This document shows positions 1 through 8,979 of a DNA stretch of 64,000 nt, one piece after another. Source of the stretch: Ktedonobacter sp. SOSP1-85. Lineage in GTDB: Bacteria; Chloroflexota; Ktedonobacteria; Ktedonobacterales; Ktedonobacteraceae. The first letter of the stretch is position 1. Every line of letters starts with the position of its first letter. The stretch is from assembly GCF_016587415.1 (NCBI RefSeq), contig NZ_BNJI01000001.1, forward strand, positions 3,449,501-3,513,500. The letters are read 5' to 3'. Under the pieces are notes generated by a model, which worked only from the letters and a program-made list of their open reading frames with translations, did no database searches and was not told the DNA's origin. The position numbers were made by a program, and so were the translations under genes.

Positions 1-19
1 ATACTTCGGTAGTGGACAT
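1..19 (-). CDS. 5' end of an unidentified gene leaving the window
   Basis: On the minus strand an ATG (complement of 17-19) is preceded by AAGGAGA at a good ribosome-binding distance. Only about six codons (MSTTEV) lie in the window, so no family can be named. It would be divergent from the Lrp-like gene at 209. The call rests only on the start codon plus the Shine-Dalgarno. Confidence 0.35.
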
Positions 20-69
20 GGGTTTGTCTCCTTATGTGAAGGATGAAGTACGTTTCATTTTGGGGGATA

Positions 70-121
70 GTGTTGTATTGAGTGGGGGTTGCGCTTTGCT
101 CGTCCCCATTCAATACAACAC
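70..121. repeat. Inverted repeat, 18-bp arms
   Basis: Arms at 70-87 and 104-121 match at 17 of 18 positions around a 16-nt loop. It lies between two divergent starts, so it is not an obvious terminator. It belongs to the series of big hairpins spread through the GC-rich host part of the window. The rest of 20-208 shows no gene. Confidence 0.6.
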
Positions 122-208
122 CACCTTTCTCTTGTCGGTTTCTGGTGTTGCATGATAGAGTAGAAATACTACATACAAACTTTGAAGAAAGGGCAAGGTC
201 GAGACTCT

Positions 209-487
209 ATGCTATCCGCGATAGTGTTAATCAATGTAGCGCGTGGGCAGGTCAATGAGACCGCGCAACGACTGTTAGAGATTAACGGCGTCTCTGATGT
301 GTACTCTGTTACTGGCGAATATGACCTGGTCGCGTTGGTGCGTGTGACGCAGTACGATGATCTGTCAACGGTGGTGACGACGCATATGCAGAAGATCTCC
401 TCCATCGAAAAGACCCATACGCTGATGGCCTTTAAGTGCTTTTCGCGCGCAGACCTGCAACAGGCCTGGGATATTGGTATCGAGTAA
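209..487 (+). CDS. Lrp/AsnC ligand-binding (RAM) domain protein
   Basis: A 92-residue protein made only of the AsnC/Lrp C-terminal ligand-binding fold. It has an N-terminal strand (LSAIVLINV), a glycine turn after GVSDVYSVTGEYDLVALVRV and a closing helix region (ISSIEKTHTLMAF). There is no helix-turn-helix, so it cannot bind DNA alone; such stand-alone RAM proteins are thought to sense amino acids or to oligomerise with full-length Lrp proteins. ATG at 209 is preferred over an in-frame TTG at 182 because the fold begins there. The next gene follows after 17 bp and is probably co-transcribed. Confidence 0.8.
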   Translation: MLSAIVLINVARGQVNETAQRLLEINGVSDVYSVTGEYDLVALVRVTQYDDLSTVVTTHMQKISSIEKTHTLMAFKCFSRADLQQAWDIGIE

Positions 488-504
488 GGATAAGGGATCG
501 TTGC

Positions 505-1068
505 ATGCTTCTCTCTACCGCTCGTCTCCAACTGCGTGAATTCGAGGAGGACGATTGGCAGGCCGTACAGGCCTATCAGAACGATCTACTCTATCTGCGC
601 TATACTCCCTGGACGTACCGCACAGAAGGGGATGCGCGCGATTTTGTGCAGATGTTTATTAACTGGCGTGAAGAGCGCCCTCGCTACCGCTACCAGTTCG
701 CTGTGGTCTTGCCAGAGAGCAGTACACTGATCGGTAATGGCGGTATTCGCTCAACGCATGCGCAACCCTGGGAGGCCCATATCGGCTATGAATTGGCCTC
801 CACACACTGGGGCCATGGCTATGCTACCGAGGTTGCGCACGCGTTGCTCGACTTCGGTTTCAACGAGTTACGCCTGCATCGTATCTACGCGCAATGCGTC
901 GTCGAAAACACTGCTTCAGCGCATGTCCTGGAAAAGATAGGCATGCGCCTGGAGGGGCACTTGCGCGAAAATGGCTGGATGCAAGAACGCTGGTGGGACA
1001 CCCTCGTCTATGGCATTCTCGCCAGCGAATGGCGTGCTCAGCAAGCAAATGACTCTCTTTCCGTATAA
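505..1068 (+). CDS. GNAT family N-acetyltransferase (RimJ/RimL-like)
   Basis: A 187-residue acetyl-CoA-dependent N-acetyltransferase. It starts with the RimJ-type opening LLSTARLQLREFEEDDW, has the central IGYELASTHWGHGYATEVAHALLDFGF segment (motif A, acetyl-CoA pyrophosphate loop, HWGHGYAT) and the VVENTASAHVLEKIGMRLEG motif typical of ribosomal-protein or small-molecule acetyltransferases. The ATG at 505 follows AAGGATAAGGG. It may be translationally linked to the RAM protein upstream and it converges on the M50 protease gene. The substrate cannot be told from sequence. Confidence 0.85.
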   Translation: MLLSTARLQLREFEEDDWQAVQAYQNDLLYLRYTPWTYRTEGDARDFVQMFINWREERPRYRYQFAVVLPESSTLIGNGGIRSTHAQPWEAHIGYELASTHWGHGYATEVAHALLDFGFNELRLHRIYAQCVVENTASAHVLEKIGMRLEGHLRENGWMQERWWDTLVYGILASEWRAQQANDSLSV

Positions 1069-1092
1069 GCGGCACCGGATATACTACATATA

Positions 1093-1905
1093 CTACGAGA
1101 ACCCGTTGACAATGTTCAATAAGTGATAGGTCAGCCACCAGCCGTAGCCTAGCATGGCCACCATGGCCACATAGGCTACGGCTATTATGACTTTCGTGCG
1201 GCCACGAGCAGGGAGCACCCGGTAGGGTGGCTTGCGCATATTAACGACGGTTAAGGTCACGCTGACAATAACTAGTACCAGGGTAATCAGGCTAAAGACG
1301 CTCTCCAGGGGCGACCTGGTCGAAAATGAATCAAAGAGTAAGAATATACCCAGGGGAATGCCCAGCAAGAAGAGCCACTTCGAGATCAGCGGCGCGACCC
1401 GCCCTCCGTCCAGCGGGTGCAGAGGCAAGAGGTTGAGTAGATTCAGATAGAAGCCAACATTTGCCAGTACCAGCCAGAAGTGTCCCCCATCGAGCAGAAA
1501 ACAGAGCCGGGGGATCAGCGTATTGATACTCGTAAAGACAGGACCGTAGCAACTACGCGCGCTCACATACCATGATATTCCATAGCAGAAAATAGCTCCC
1601 AGCCCTCCCAGAAAGGGGCCTGCCAGCGCGACAAAGGTAATATCTGCGGGCTTGCGTAGCCTGGGCATGGCCACGAACGCGCCAATAAGCGGAATGAAAT
1701 ATGGCCCCCTTGCAGGTAATTTCTTGATGCGTAGCGCCAGCAGATGCCCCAGTTCATGGACCAGGAGCAGCAGCATAAAGGCAATCGCCAGAGGCCATGA
1801 GCGAAAGATCAAGCCCAGCACCAGGGTGCTAACGATCAGAGAGAGGATCGCAAGCGTTTGTTGGAGCCAGAAGCGCGCTTGAGGCGAGAGGGGACGTTTC
1901 TGCAC
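1093..1905 (-). CDS. M50 (site-2 protease-like) membrane metalloprotease
   Basis: A 270-residue polytopic membrane protein with zinc-protease signatures. HELGH (His50, Glu51, His54) lies in a hydrophobic helix, and LHPLDGGR (Asp166) supplies the third zinc ligand. About six membrane segments surround these, including one after residue 17 and two at the C-terminus. Members of M50 cleave membrane-embedded substrates such as anti-sigma factors or signal-peptide remnants; no substrate is indicated by the neighbours. The start is a GTG. It is convergent with the acetyltransferase gene, with a 24-bp gap. Confidence 0.85.
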   Translation of the reverse strand: MQKRPLSPQARFWLQQTLAILSLIVSTLVLGLIFRSWPLAIAFMLLLLVHELGHLLALRIKKLPARGPYFIPLIGAFVAMPRLRKPADITFVALAGPFLGGLGAIFCYGISWYVSARSCYGPVFTSINTLIPRLCFLLDGGHFWLVLANVGFYLNLLNLLPLHPLDGGRVAPLISKWLFLLGIPLGIFLLFDSFSTRSPLESVFSLITLVLVIVSVTLTVVNMRKPPYRVLPARGRTKVIIAVAYVAMVAMLGYGWWLTYHLLNIVNGFS

Positions 1906-1979
1906 TGTTCACCGTTTCTCAGATTAGCTTTTTGTGATTATCCTCCCTTAATTATAACCCGCTGACCCGGCAAAAAGTA

Positions 1980-2037
1980 AAGGTGTGTCGGTGTGGGTTT
2001 TCGGGCATCCGCCCGAAAACCCACACCGACACACCTT
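1980..2037. terminator. Perfect 27-bp-arm hairpin past the dehydrogenase gene
   Basis: Arms 1980-2006 and 2011-2037 are perfectly complementary with the 4-nt loop ATCC. The core GGGCATCCGCCC is shared with the hairpin at 23194-23255 although the outer arms differ. It lies about 50 nt beyond the stop of the minus-strand dehydrogenase and could end its transcript. The stem is much longer than an ordinary intrinsic terminator. Confidence 0.6.
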
Positions 2038-2063
2038 GATTCTATAAAGGGTATGCCACCGCC

Positions 2064-2090
2064 AGTAGCCGTGTACGCTAGTAGCGGGCT
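2064..2090 (+). repeat. Dispersed 27-bp repeat, copy 1
   Basis: The stretch starting AGTAGCCGTGTACGC and ending GTAGCGGGCT recurs at 5845-5871 with 25 of 27 identical bases. A related core (GTAGCCGCGTACGC) is embedded in the hairpin at 20345-20402. This copy abuts the stop codon of the dehydrogenase. It behaves like a REP-type intergenic element of the host. Confidence 0.5.
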
Positions 2091-3084
2091 ATAGCTCGAT
2101 GGTGCGCTTCTGCTCGACTGATTGGTAGGCGCCGAGAATGATCTTGAGGACGTTGATGCCATCCTCGTGGTTGTTGATGGGGCGGCGCTGCTCTTGCAGG
2201 CATTTGACGAAGTCGGCGATCTCCGCGTCGAAGGTATTGATGCCCGAGAGTTTCACCGTGTTCACCACAGGTGGTTCGCTCATACGCATCTTGTAGGTGA
2301 TGTCGCTACCCTTGCTATAGGCGTAGCCGCGCTGACCGACGATGCCAAACTTCTCGGTGTTGTCGCCTGGCTCATAGGCCCAGCTGGTGACGATGTTGCC
2401 GACCACACCATTCTCAAAGCGGACTAGGACCTGGGCCGAGTCTTCACCATCCATAAAACTCAGGCGATGGTTGCTCGTCATGGCGGTGACCTCGACGGGC
2501 TTGCTATCGGCCAGGTAGAGCAAGAGATATGAGGGATGATAGCCCGTATCGATCAATTCACCACCGCCAATGAACTGGCGCTGACCACGCCAGCCAATGG
2601 TCTTGGGATCAAAGGTGTGATAGAACGAATCGGTGGTGCGGATTTCATAGATATCGCCAATCGTACCACCAGCGATCAGGCGCTTAGCGTACTGGACCGC
2701 GGGGATGTAGAGCTGGTTGTGCGCGCACATCAGCGTGACCCCATTGGCCTCGACGGCCTGGCGGATCTCGTCGGCCTCTTGCAGCGAGAGGCAGAGCGGC
2801 TTCTCGCAGAGAATGTGCTTGCCTGCCTGCGCGGCGGCAATGATCGCGCCTTTATGCAGGTGATGGGGCAGGCAGATGTCTACAGCATCGATATCTGCCT
2901 CCTGGAGCATTTTGCCCATATCGGTATAGACATCGGCTCCGCCGGCCTCCTCAGCGCGAATACGTGCGCTTTCCTCTACGACATCGCAGACCGCCGTTAT
3001 TTTCGCATCAGTCAATTTATTATAGCCACCGACGTGAACGGCGGCGATACCACCACAGCCGATTAGTCCAACTTTAATCGTCAT
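2089..3084 (-). CDS. Gfo/Idh/MocA family oxidoreductase
   Basis: A 331-residue NAD(P)-dependent sugar or inositol dehydrogenase. The N-terminal Rossmann fold opens with VGLIGCGGIAAVHVGGY. The conserved CEKPL segment (HILCEKPLCLS) carries the Lys used in these enzymes, and a C-terminal alpha/beta domain has the GGGELIDTGYHPSYLLLYL segment, with Asp and His of the active site. The ATG at 3084 is preceded by AAGGAGAGG. It sits downstream of an AraC regulator and a second member of the same family, suggesting a sugar-catabolism or sugar-modification cluster. The exact substrate is unknown. Confidence 0.9.
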   Translation of the reverse strand: MTIKVGLIGCGGIAAVHVGGYNKLTDAKITAVCDVVEESARIRAEEAGGADVYTDMGKMLQEADIDAVDICLPHHLHKGAIIAAAQAGKHILCEKPLCLSLQEADEIRQAVEANGVTLMCAHNQLYIPAVQYAKRLIAGGTIGDIYEIRTTDSFYHTFDPKTIGWRGQRQFIGGGELIDTGYHPSYLLLYLADSKPVEVTAMTSNHRLSFMDGEDSAQVLVRFENGVVGNIVTSWAYEPGDNTEKFGIVGQRGYAYSKGSDITYKMRMSEPPVVNTVKLSGINTFDAEIADFVKCLQEQRRPINNHEDGINVLKIILGAYQSVEQKRTIEL

Positions 3085-3142
3085 TTTTTCCTCTCCTTAG
3101 AAGAATGAACCTTATGAATGTCATGCACAATTTTTTTTCGGG

Positions 3143-3199
3143 TAGTGTATGTGATGTGAATTGGCGGCCCAAGGCCGCCGATTCACATCACATACACTA
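3143..3199. terminator. 27-bp-arm hairpin after the AraC gene
   Basis: Arms 3143-3169 and 3173-3199 match at 26 of 27 positions, with one G-T pair. It lies 30 nt past the stop of the minus-strand AraC gene and upstream of the next dehydrogenase. It is a likely terminator or transcript-end stabiliser. Confidence 0.6.
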
Positions 3200-3228
3200 A
3201 ACTCTTTACAACGGATGACCGCGCAAAA

Positions 3229-4302
3229 TTAACAGGGTTCGTGGTACCCATTAGCCAACGTTTGCTGTTGGCGCTGGCGGTACTGGGCCGGTGTCATACC
3301 CAGGCGCTTCTTAAAAACGTAGTGCAGGTAGCTACCGCTTGAGAAGCCGTGGTTGTATGCTAGCTGCTCAATCGTCTGCTCAGAGTGTGTCAGGGCCTGG
3401 CACAATTGCGCCAGGCGATAGCGCTCCAGGTAGCCGCTGAAGGTCTCGTTAGCATACTGGTCCAGAATGCGTTGCAATTGGCGTCCACAGATATGCAGGC
3501 TCTCTGCGACCTCACTGAGCGTCAAGGGGCGCGCATAGTTGTCGCGTATATATTGTGTCGCGAGCTGGTAGCGATACGTGTTCATATCGCGTGAAGGGAG
3601 CGACGGTTGATGTTGCGACGTATGCTGGACGCGTGCTGTGCGCAGCAAGATTTGAATGATGGATTGACGAATCGTGGTAAAGGCACCAAATTCGCCTTCC
3701 TGCCACGCCTGGTAGGCTGTAAGAAACCAGTTCATGGCACTATACTGGTCAAGCACTGGCCTGGCCTCCATAGTGCTTAGTTGCTGGATACAGGCATCGG
3801 CTTCCACAATCTCCCATTGCTCACCCCATTCCGTGCTGGTGTCTGGCTCCTTCAGGGGCACAATGTCCAGGTGTAGGCAGAGTTCGTACATGGCCTCATG
3901 AGGTCCCGCCTCCTGCTGGTGAAATACCTGTGGCCCGGTAAGGTAGAACATCCCCGCGTGCAGGGGATAGCTTCCATCCTGTAGGATCAAGCGCCCCTGT
4001 CCGCGCGGAATGAAGTGAAACTCGTAGTTATGGTGCTTGTGATAGGGAATAACATGTCCCGCCTGAAAGGAGATAAGATGACAACGGAGTATACGAATGC
4101 CATAATGACCCCAGCGGAAGCTGATATCAAGTCGGTCAAGCGCATCAGGTTCCGCCTGCATGGGCGCAAAGAGAAAAGGACCGCCCTGCTTGCGCAAGGC
4201 CTGGATGGTACCTCGGTCCAGTTCTCGAGCCGCTTTTGCCACGAAAGCCTCCTCCTGCTCTGCGAATCTGTCAACCCTCAAAAGGCGCGCCGGATCGGTC
4301 AT
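3229..4302 (-). CDS. AraC family transcriptional regulator with cupin sensor domain
   Basis: A 357-residue regulator. The N-terminal half (about residues 60-150) is a cupin: HVIPYHKHHNYEFHFIPRG, then a GxFYLTGPQVFH strand. The C-terminal 100 residues form two HTH motifs: LTLSEVAESLHICGRQLQRIL and IEQLAYNHGFSSGSYLHYVFKKRLGMTPAQYR, the classic AraC signature. It probably binds a sugar and switches the two adjacent Gfo/Idh/MocA dehydrogenases. All three genes point left; the dehydrogenase upstream ends 38 bp before this ATG. Confidence 0.9.
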   Translation of the reverse strand: MTDPARLLRVDRFAEQEEAFVAKAARELDRGTIQALRKQGGPFLFAPMQAEPDALDRLDISFRWGHYGIRILRCHLISFQAGHVIPYHKHHNYEFHFIPRGQGRLILQDGSYPLHAGMFYLTGPQVFHQQEAGPHEAMYELCLHLDIVPLKEPDTSTEWGEQWEIVEADACIQQLSTMEARPVLDQYSAMNWFLTAYQAWQEGEFGAFTTIRQSIIQILLRTARVQHTSQHQPSLPSRDMNTYRYQLATQYIRDNYARPLTLSEVAESLHICGRQLQRILDQYANETFSGYLERYRLAQLCQALTHSEQTIEQLAYNHGFSSGSYLHYVFKKRLGMTPAQYRQRQQQTLANGYHEPC

Positions 4303-4339
4303 GGCTTTGCTGACCGCTCACCACTAGCGCGCTTTGCGT

Positions 4340-5356
4340 CTAGTGTGCCAGCTCGGAAATTTTGATGGCGTGCCCCTCTTGCGCGGAGCGATTGGCCGCC
4401 TCCATCAGCGTTGTCAGGTCAATGGCTGCCTGGATGTTTTCGGAGGCGAGCGTGTCTTCCTCGATATGTTTGACCCATTGCTGGAAGGGCAGTGGGGCGT
4501 CCGCGGGCAGGTCGGTGATCGTGTTCCATTGCTGACCCTCTGCAAAGAGGCGGCTACGAATCTGGAGTTGCTCCTCAGGCGTGCCAAAGAGCAAGCTACC
4601 CTCCGTCCCATGCAGTTCGATAGTGAAGGGAGAGTATGGATTGACAAAGCCCGCCTCGACAACACCAATCGCTCCGTTCGCGTAGTGGAGCGAGACCAGC
4701 GCGTTATCCTCGACCTCTTTCCTGGTCACATAGCCGTAGTTGGCGCTGACGCTCTCGGGCATGCCCAGGAAGAGGCGCGTCAGATACATGGGGTGGCATC
4801 CCAGGTCGATCATGGCTCCGCCACCACATAGCTCTTTATTGAAGAAGTGCTCAGGCAACCAGCCGAGAGGTGAACGCTCGTTGGGGAGTGCCCCGTTGTG
4901 TGAGAGGCGTACACGTGCCAGGGTCAACCGCCCAAAAGCGTTGCGCTGGATGAGACTCTGGATGGCCTGGGTATATCCTGCGCTAAGGCGTGGGAGGGAG
5001 ACCGTGAGCTTGACAGAGGCCTCTTCAACTGCCTTAATGATAGCGTTACACTCGTGAAGCGTGGGCGCAATGACCTTTTCGGTAAAAATATGCTTGCCCG
5101 CGTGTGCCGCAGCCAGGAGCACCTCATGATGCATGCTGGTCGGGGTATCGACGATGATGGCATCGATATCGGGCTGGCTCAGTAGCTCATTGAGATTCTC
5201 ATAGAAAGGGACGCTTAACTCTGTTGCCCAACGACGCCCTCGTTGGACATCTTCGTCCCAGACCGCGACTATTTGTGTTGATGGATGCTGCTGGGCCTGG
5301 CGCTTATAGTCGTTTGCATGCACATGCCAGAAGCTGACCATGGCAACTCGAATCAT
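4340..5356 (-). CDS. Gfo/Idh/MocA family oxidoreductase (second)
   Basis: A 338-residue NAD(P)-dependent dehydrogenase of the same family as the gene at 2089. The N-terminal strand is VAMVSFWHVHANDY, in which the glycine-rich nucleotide loop is replaced by SFWHVHA, a variant seen in some MocA-type proteins. Further on come IFTEKVIAPTLHECNAI with the active-site Lys and GGGAMIDLGCHPMYLTRLFLG with catalytic Asp/His. The first ATG follows AGGAAA. It heads the leftward cluster with the AraC gene. Confidence 0.85.
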   Translation of the reverse strand: MIRVAMVSFWHVHANDYKRQAQQHPSTQIVAVWDEDVQRGRRWATELSVPFYENLNELLSQPDIDAIIVDTPTSMHHEVLLAAAHAGKHIFTEKVIAPTLHECNAIIKAVEEASVKLTVSLPRLSAGYTQAIQSLIQRNAFGRLTLARVRLSHNGALPNERSPLGWLPEHFFNKELCGGGAMIDLGCHPMYLTRLFLGMPESVSANYGYVTRKEVEDNALVSLHYANGAIGVVEAGFVNPYSPFTIELHGTEGSLLFGTPEEQLQIRSRLFAEGQQWNTITDLPADAPLPFQQWVKHIEEDTLASENIQAAIDLTTLMEAANRSAQEGHAIKISELAH

Positions 5357-5408
5357 AAATCTGCGTTTCCTTTCAGTGTATGGAGTGGCGCGCTTAGTGA
5401 TATGTAAT

Positions 5409-5521
5409 ATGTAGGGTCCATGCTGGCATGGACTCTTACGTGACCTACGTGGGCTGTCTCCTCTATAGGCTACATTTTCACTGGGTGGGGTTTTAAGTCC
5501 ATGCTAGCATGGACCCTACAT
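5409..5521. repeat. Inverted repeat family with TCCATGCTGGCATGGA core
   Basis: Arms 5409-5434 and 5496-5521 match at 25 of 26 bases around a loop of about 60 nt. Each arm contains the near-palindrome TCCATGCTGGCATGGA. The same arm sequence, again in two inverted copies, recurs at 17405-17430 and 17481-17506, so this is a dispersed family rather than a one-off terminator. Confidence 0.65.
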
Positions 5522-5844
5522 ACTAGATCGCAAGCCCCACCAATCTGCGAAATTGCGACCGAGCACAATGCGTCTCTATCCATTGTAATCTCTGGTACTG
5601 AAGAATGACAATGCACCCACGCGACAAAGTCGCTCTATGCCCTGCGAAATTACGACAATTTGGAACGAGGTGAAGAGTGTGACGCGCATCAATAGGAAAA
5701 AATTCTAAGAATCCAAAGTGGGCGTCACAAAATGCCATGAAAGCGCGTCTTACTATATAGATGCATTGATAGCGCCATGTGCAAGTTCTTTCGGGTAGGG
5801 AGTGTGATGGGTGCAAGTAGCCACGTACGCAAGGGCGTAGCCCC

Positions 5845-5871
5845 AGTAGCCGCGTACGCAAGTAGCGGGCT
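5845..5871 (+). repeat. Dispersed 27-bp repeat, copy 2
   Basis: It matches 2064-2090 at 25 of 27 positions. A partial second unit precedes it at about 5817-5840 (GTAGCCACGTACGC...GCGTAGCC). Confidence 0.5.
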
Positions 5872-5965
5872 GCTGCATCTTACCACTAACCAGGGTGGGA
5901 GGCGTCACAGCAAAAAGGTGCACACCGCGTTTGCGTAAGAACAGAAAAAAGAGGGACCACGACTC

Positions 5966-8788
5966 ATGTTGATATCTTGCCCTCATTGCGCCGCGCAATT
6001 GCAGGAGGATGCTATCTTTTGCCCCTTATGTGGCGGCTCCGTGGTTCCCTGTGAGCATATATGCCCGGAAGACCAGGCGCAAACCATCCCACTGTACGAA
6101 CATCTCCATCCCGCTTTGAGTGCCGTGAGCAGCCCTTTTGCGTCTCTTGAAAGCGATGAGGCGGTTACTCTTCAGGACCCACTTCAGGATGCGTACCACC
6201 ATGTACCTCGTATCCAGGTTCTTCCGGAAGATGAAGAGCAGCCAGAACTTTCAGAGACCTCTATCCTGGTGCCTGAGAGCTATGCTAGCACCTGGTATAA
6301 AGAGGTGCGTAATGCGATAGCACACGTTGAATCCTCCGTGCCTCCTAAGCCACGAACCGCGACACGACGGTCTATCTCACCGACGCTCTTTTTCTGGTTC
6401 TCCTGCCTGGTCATGGTTGTACTGGTCGCGGGAGGCAGTTTTGGTGTCTTCTCCGCCTTTGGCGCAGGCCCCACGCGGATGACGCTCCAGATCTCACCTG
6501 GCACTGTTACTGCTGGCGCGACGCTGACGCTACATGGGTCGCATTTCTCGCCCGGGAGTCAGGTTGGCCTCTCTCGTGACCATGGCTTCCCTGTTGTGGA
6601 TACCGTGGGTAAAGCTATCATTCAGGCTGATCAGCAGGGAAATTTTACGGATACGGTGGTTGCCTTGAGCGAGTGGTCTCAGGGCTGGCATACGTTACGT
6701 GCCGAGGATGCGCAGACGCATACATTTGCCACCTTCTCTCTTTTGGTAAAGGGGAAAGGAGGCGTGCTACGCCCGGCACACCTGCACCTCTCCAGTGAGG
6801 CCTTTGATTTTGGTACTGGCGACACCATTACCAACGGGGTGAAAACGCTGACTCTCTCAAACACGGGCAGTGGAGCGATTAACTGGCAGGCGAAATCCGA
6901 CCAGGACTGGCTCAAGATTAGCCCGGCGCGCGGGACGTTCATCAGTGGACAGAGTATGCGCCTCTTTATCGCAATTGATCGCTCACATATGCAGCCTGGA
7001 GCCTACAACGGGCATGTCGCCTTTACCTCGGATGCGGGCAACAATGGATTGACGACGCGCATCCGGGTCGTCTCCGCGCCGTTTTTCTCGTCTGGAGCAC
7101 TGAGCGTCAGTCCTCCTGTGCTTTCCTTCCTGGCAGCCGATGGAGATAGCTCGCCTTCCCCACAGGATGTTACTCTCTTGAATGCTGGAATCCGCTCACT
7201 GAACTGGAGCGCGACCAGCGATGCCTCCTGGCTAAAAGCTGATCCAGCGACACACACCCTGGTCTCAGGTGAACATGGGAACCTGCGCCTCTCAGTCGAT
7301 ACACACGCTTTGTTGCCGGGGATCTATCAAGCAGCGGTGACTCTACGGGGGCAGGATTGGGATGGGCAGGATGTGCCTGGTAGCCCGCAAAAGCTTTTTG
7401 TGAGCGTGACCGTCACTCAGGGCTGTCTCTTGCAGGCCGCTCCCACCAGTCTTACATTTACAGGGACCTATCAAGGAGCACTGCCCCAGGCGCAATCTCT
7501 TAAGCTTGGAGGCACAAAGGGTTGTAGTGGTCCCGTGAATTGGAGTGTCAAGAGCGATGCCAACTGGTTGCACCTCGATGCAGATCAGGGAACACTCCCC
7601 AGCACCTTCCAGGTGAGTGTTGACTCCTCCGCGCTTGGGCCAGGTGACTATCATGCTACCCTTTTCTTTTCATCTCCCTCGGGAGTGCAGCCACTACCAG
7701 TCACCCTGTCATTACAAGCAACCGTGCCAGTGCCTGCGATCACGCTCTCCAGGACTCGGGTCTCACTAACCACAATTCAGGGGCAGGCGACAGCGGCCGG
7801 ACAAGATGTGACGCTCACGAATAACGGCACAGGCAGGCTGGTGTGGAAAGCCACAACCTCTACCTCCTCTGGTGGCTCCTGGTTGAGTGTCTCTCCCGCC
7901 GCGGGTTCCCTCAATCCAGGCAAGTCGCTGGCCTTGCACATCTCTGCCCAGCCCGCTGGAGCTCTGGGGCCGGGGACGTATAATGGCTCTCTGAGCATCA
8001 AGAGCCTGGACGCGGCTGGGCACCCGGTAGCTGGAAGTGAGCGCGTGCTTCCAGTGAATCTGGTGATTCAACCACCCGCTACGTGCGATATCAGTGTGAC
8101 GCCTGGAACGCTCTCTCTTACTCTGCCCGCCAATCAGTCTACGCCGGTTGAGCGTTCCATCACACTGCAAGAACCTGCCTCCTGCGCGCAGTCTCTCGCT
8201 TGGCAGGCCAGCGCGACCAGCGGCGGGAACTGGTTAAGCGTGAGTAAAAAAATTGGCGGGCTGGATCCTGGTGCCTCAACGATTCTTACCGTGAGCGCAA
8301 GCAGCATTAGCCTCTCACCTGGAGTCTACCAGGGGGCTGTCTCCCTCTCCACCTTTGACGCGGATACCGGGACCACGACAGGCGCCCCCCATAGCATCAC
8401 TGTGCGGTTGAACATCGTAGCGCCTTGCAGTATTCAGTCCGCGGTGCCAACAAGCCTGGATCTATCTCCATCCATAACCACTGCACAATTTTCGCTCGCA
8501 GTCGCGAACACCTGCCAGGGGAATATCATCATCATGCTAGAGACTTCTTATAGTACTGGTTCAGGCTGGTTGAGCGTCACGCCGCAAACGGTCACTGTAG
8601 CACCGGGCGCGAGCACAACCTTTACCGTGACCCTGGTGGATCCCACATTGAGCACGGGCACCTATAGCGCGACGCTTCAAGTGACTGCCACGCAAGGCGG
8701 GACCGCTATCGTAGGAAGCCCTCAGCCAGTCACCGTGACAGTGGTGGTGCCTGCCATCTCTACGCCTGGAGGCACACCAACCCCCTGA
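5966..8788 (+). CDS. Membrane-anchored zinc-ribbon protein with BACON/Ig-like repeats
   Basis: A 940-residue protein. Residues 5-22 form a zinc ribbon (CPHC, CPLC) that would be cytoplasmic. One membrane helix lies at about 130-155 (LFFWFSCLVMVVLVAGGSF). The long remainder would be outside the cell: first an IPT/Ig-like unit (LQISPGTVTAGATLTLHGSHF), then about six repeats of the BACON-like pattern, each with NW or WLS followed by a P-G-Y turn (for example NWSATSDASWLKADP, GGSWLSVSPAAGSL). The C-terminus is Pro/Thr rich. BACON domains usually bind glycans or glycoproteins; an adhesin or stalk role is inferred. The ATG lies within CGACTCATG and no strong Shine-Dalgarno is seen. Confidence 0.75.
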   Translation: MLISCPHCAAQLQEDAIFCPLCGGSVVPCEHICPEDQAQTIPLYEHLHPALSAVSSPFASLESDEAVTLQDPLQDAYHHVPRIQVLPEDEEQPELSETSILVPESYASTWYKEVRNAIAHVESSVPPKPRTATRRSISPTLFFWFSCLVMVVLVAGGSFGVFSAFGAGPTRMTLQISPGTVTAGATLTLHGSHFSPGSQVGLSRDHGFPVVDTVGKAIIQADQQGNFTDTVVALSEWSQGWHTLRAEDAQTHTFATFSLLVKGKGGVLRPAHLHLSSEAFDFGTGDTITNGVKTLTLSNTGSGAINWQAKSDQDWLKISPARGTFISGQSMRLFIAIDRSHMQPGAYNGHVAFTSDAGNNGLTTRIRVVSAPFFSSGALSVSPPVLSFLAADGDSSPSPQDVTLLNAGIRSLNWSATSDASWLKADPATHTLVSGEHGNLRLSVDTHALLPGIYQAAVTLRGQDWDGQDVPGSPQKLFVSVTVTQGCLLQAAPTSLTFTGTYQGALPQAQSLKLGGTKGCSGPVNWSVKSDANWLHLDADQGTLPSTFQVSVDSSALGPGDYHATLFFSSPSGVQPLPVTLSLQATVPVPAITLSRTRVSLTTIQGQATAAGQDVTLTNNGTGRLVWKATTSTSSGGSWLSVSPAAGSLNPGKSLALHISAQPAGALGPGTYNGSLSIKSLDAAGHPVAGSERVLPVNLVIQPPATCDISVTPGTLSLTLPANQSTPVERSITLQEPASCAQSLAWQASATSGGNWLSVSKKIGGLDPGASTILTVSASSISLSPGVYQGAVSLSTFDADTGTTTGAPHSITVRLNIVAPCSIQSAVPTSLDLSPSITTAQFSLAVANTCQGNIIIMLETSYSTGSGWLSVTPQTVTVAPGASTTFTVTLVDPTLSTGTYSATLQVTATQGGTAIVGSPQPVTVTVVVPAISTPGGTPTP

Positions 8789-8844
8789 AGCGGACCGAAA
8801 CGTTATGCGCGTGCTAATGCTGTTTAAAAAAATAGTCTGAGAAT

Positions 8845-8926
8845 ACCAGGCGAAACATGTTCACGCATCATAGGCGCCCGATTCATCGCCTTGCGCGCGA
8901 TAAATCGGGCGCCTATGGTACCTGGG
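8845..8926. terminator. Bidirectional terminator-like hairpin
   Basis: The central arms 8869-8883 and 8903-8917 are perfectly complementary (15 bp), with outer matching segments ACCAGG/CCTGGG. It lies between the convergent ends of the BACON protein gene and the endonuclease IV gene. Confidence 0.6.
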
Positions 8927-8979
8927 GTAACGCAGCGCAGCTTCCCACGGACATTCTCGGATAAATCCTTAAAAGAGTT

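Larger units (their letters stand above)
5357..5965. other. 609-bp intergenic region with repeats
   Basis: No convincing gene. It holds a divergent promoter region, a long inverted repeat (5409-5521), and the second copy of the dispersed 27-bp repeat (5845-5871). The open frames here have no family resemblance and overlap the repeats. Confidence 0.5.
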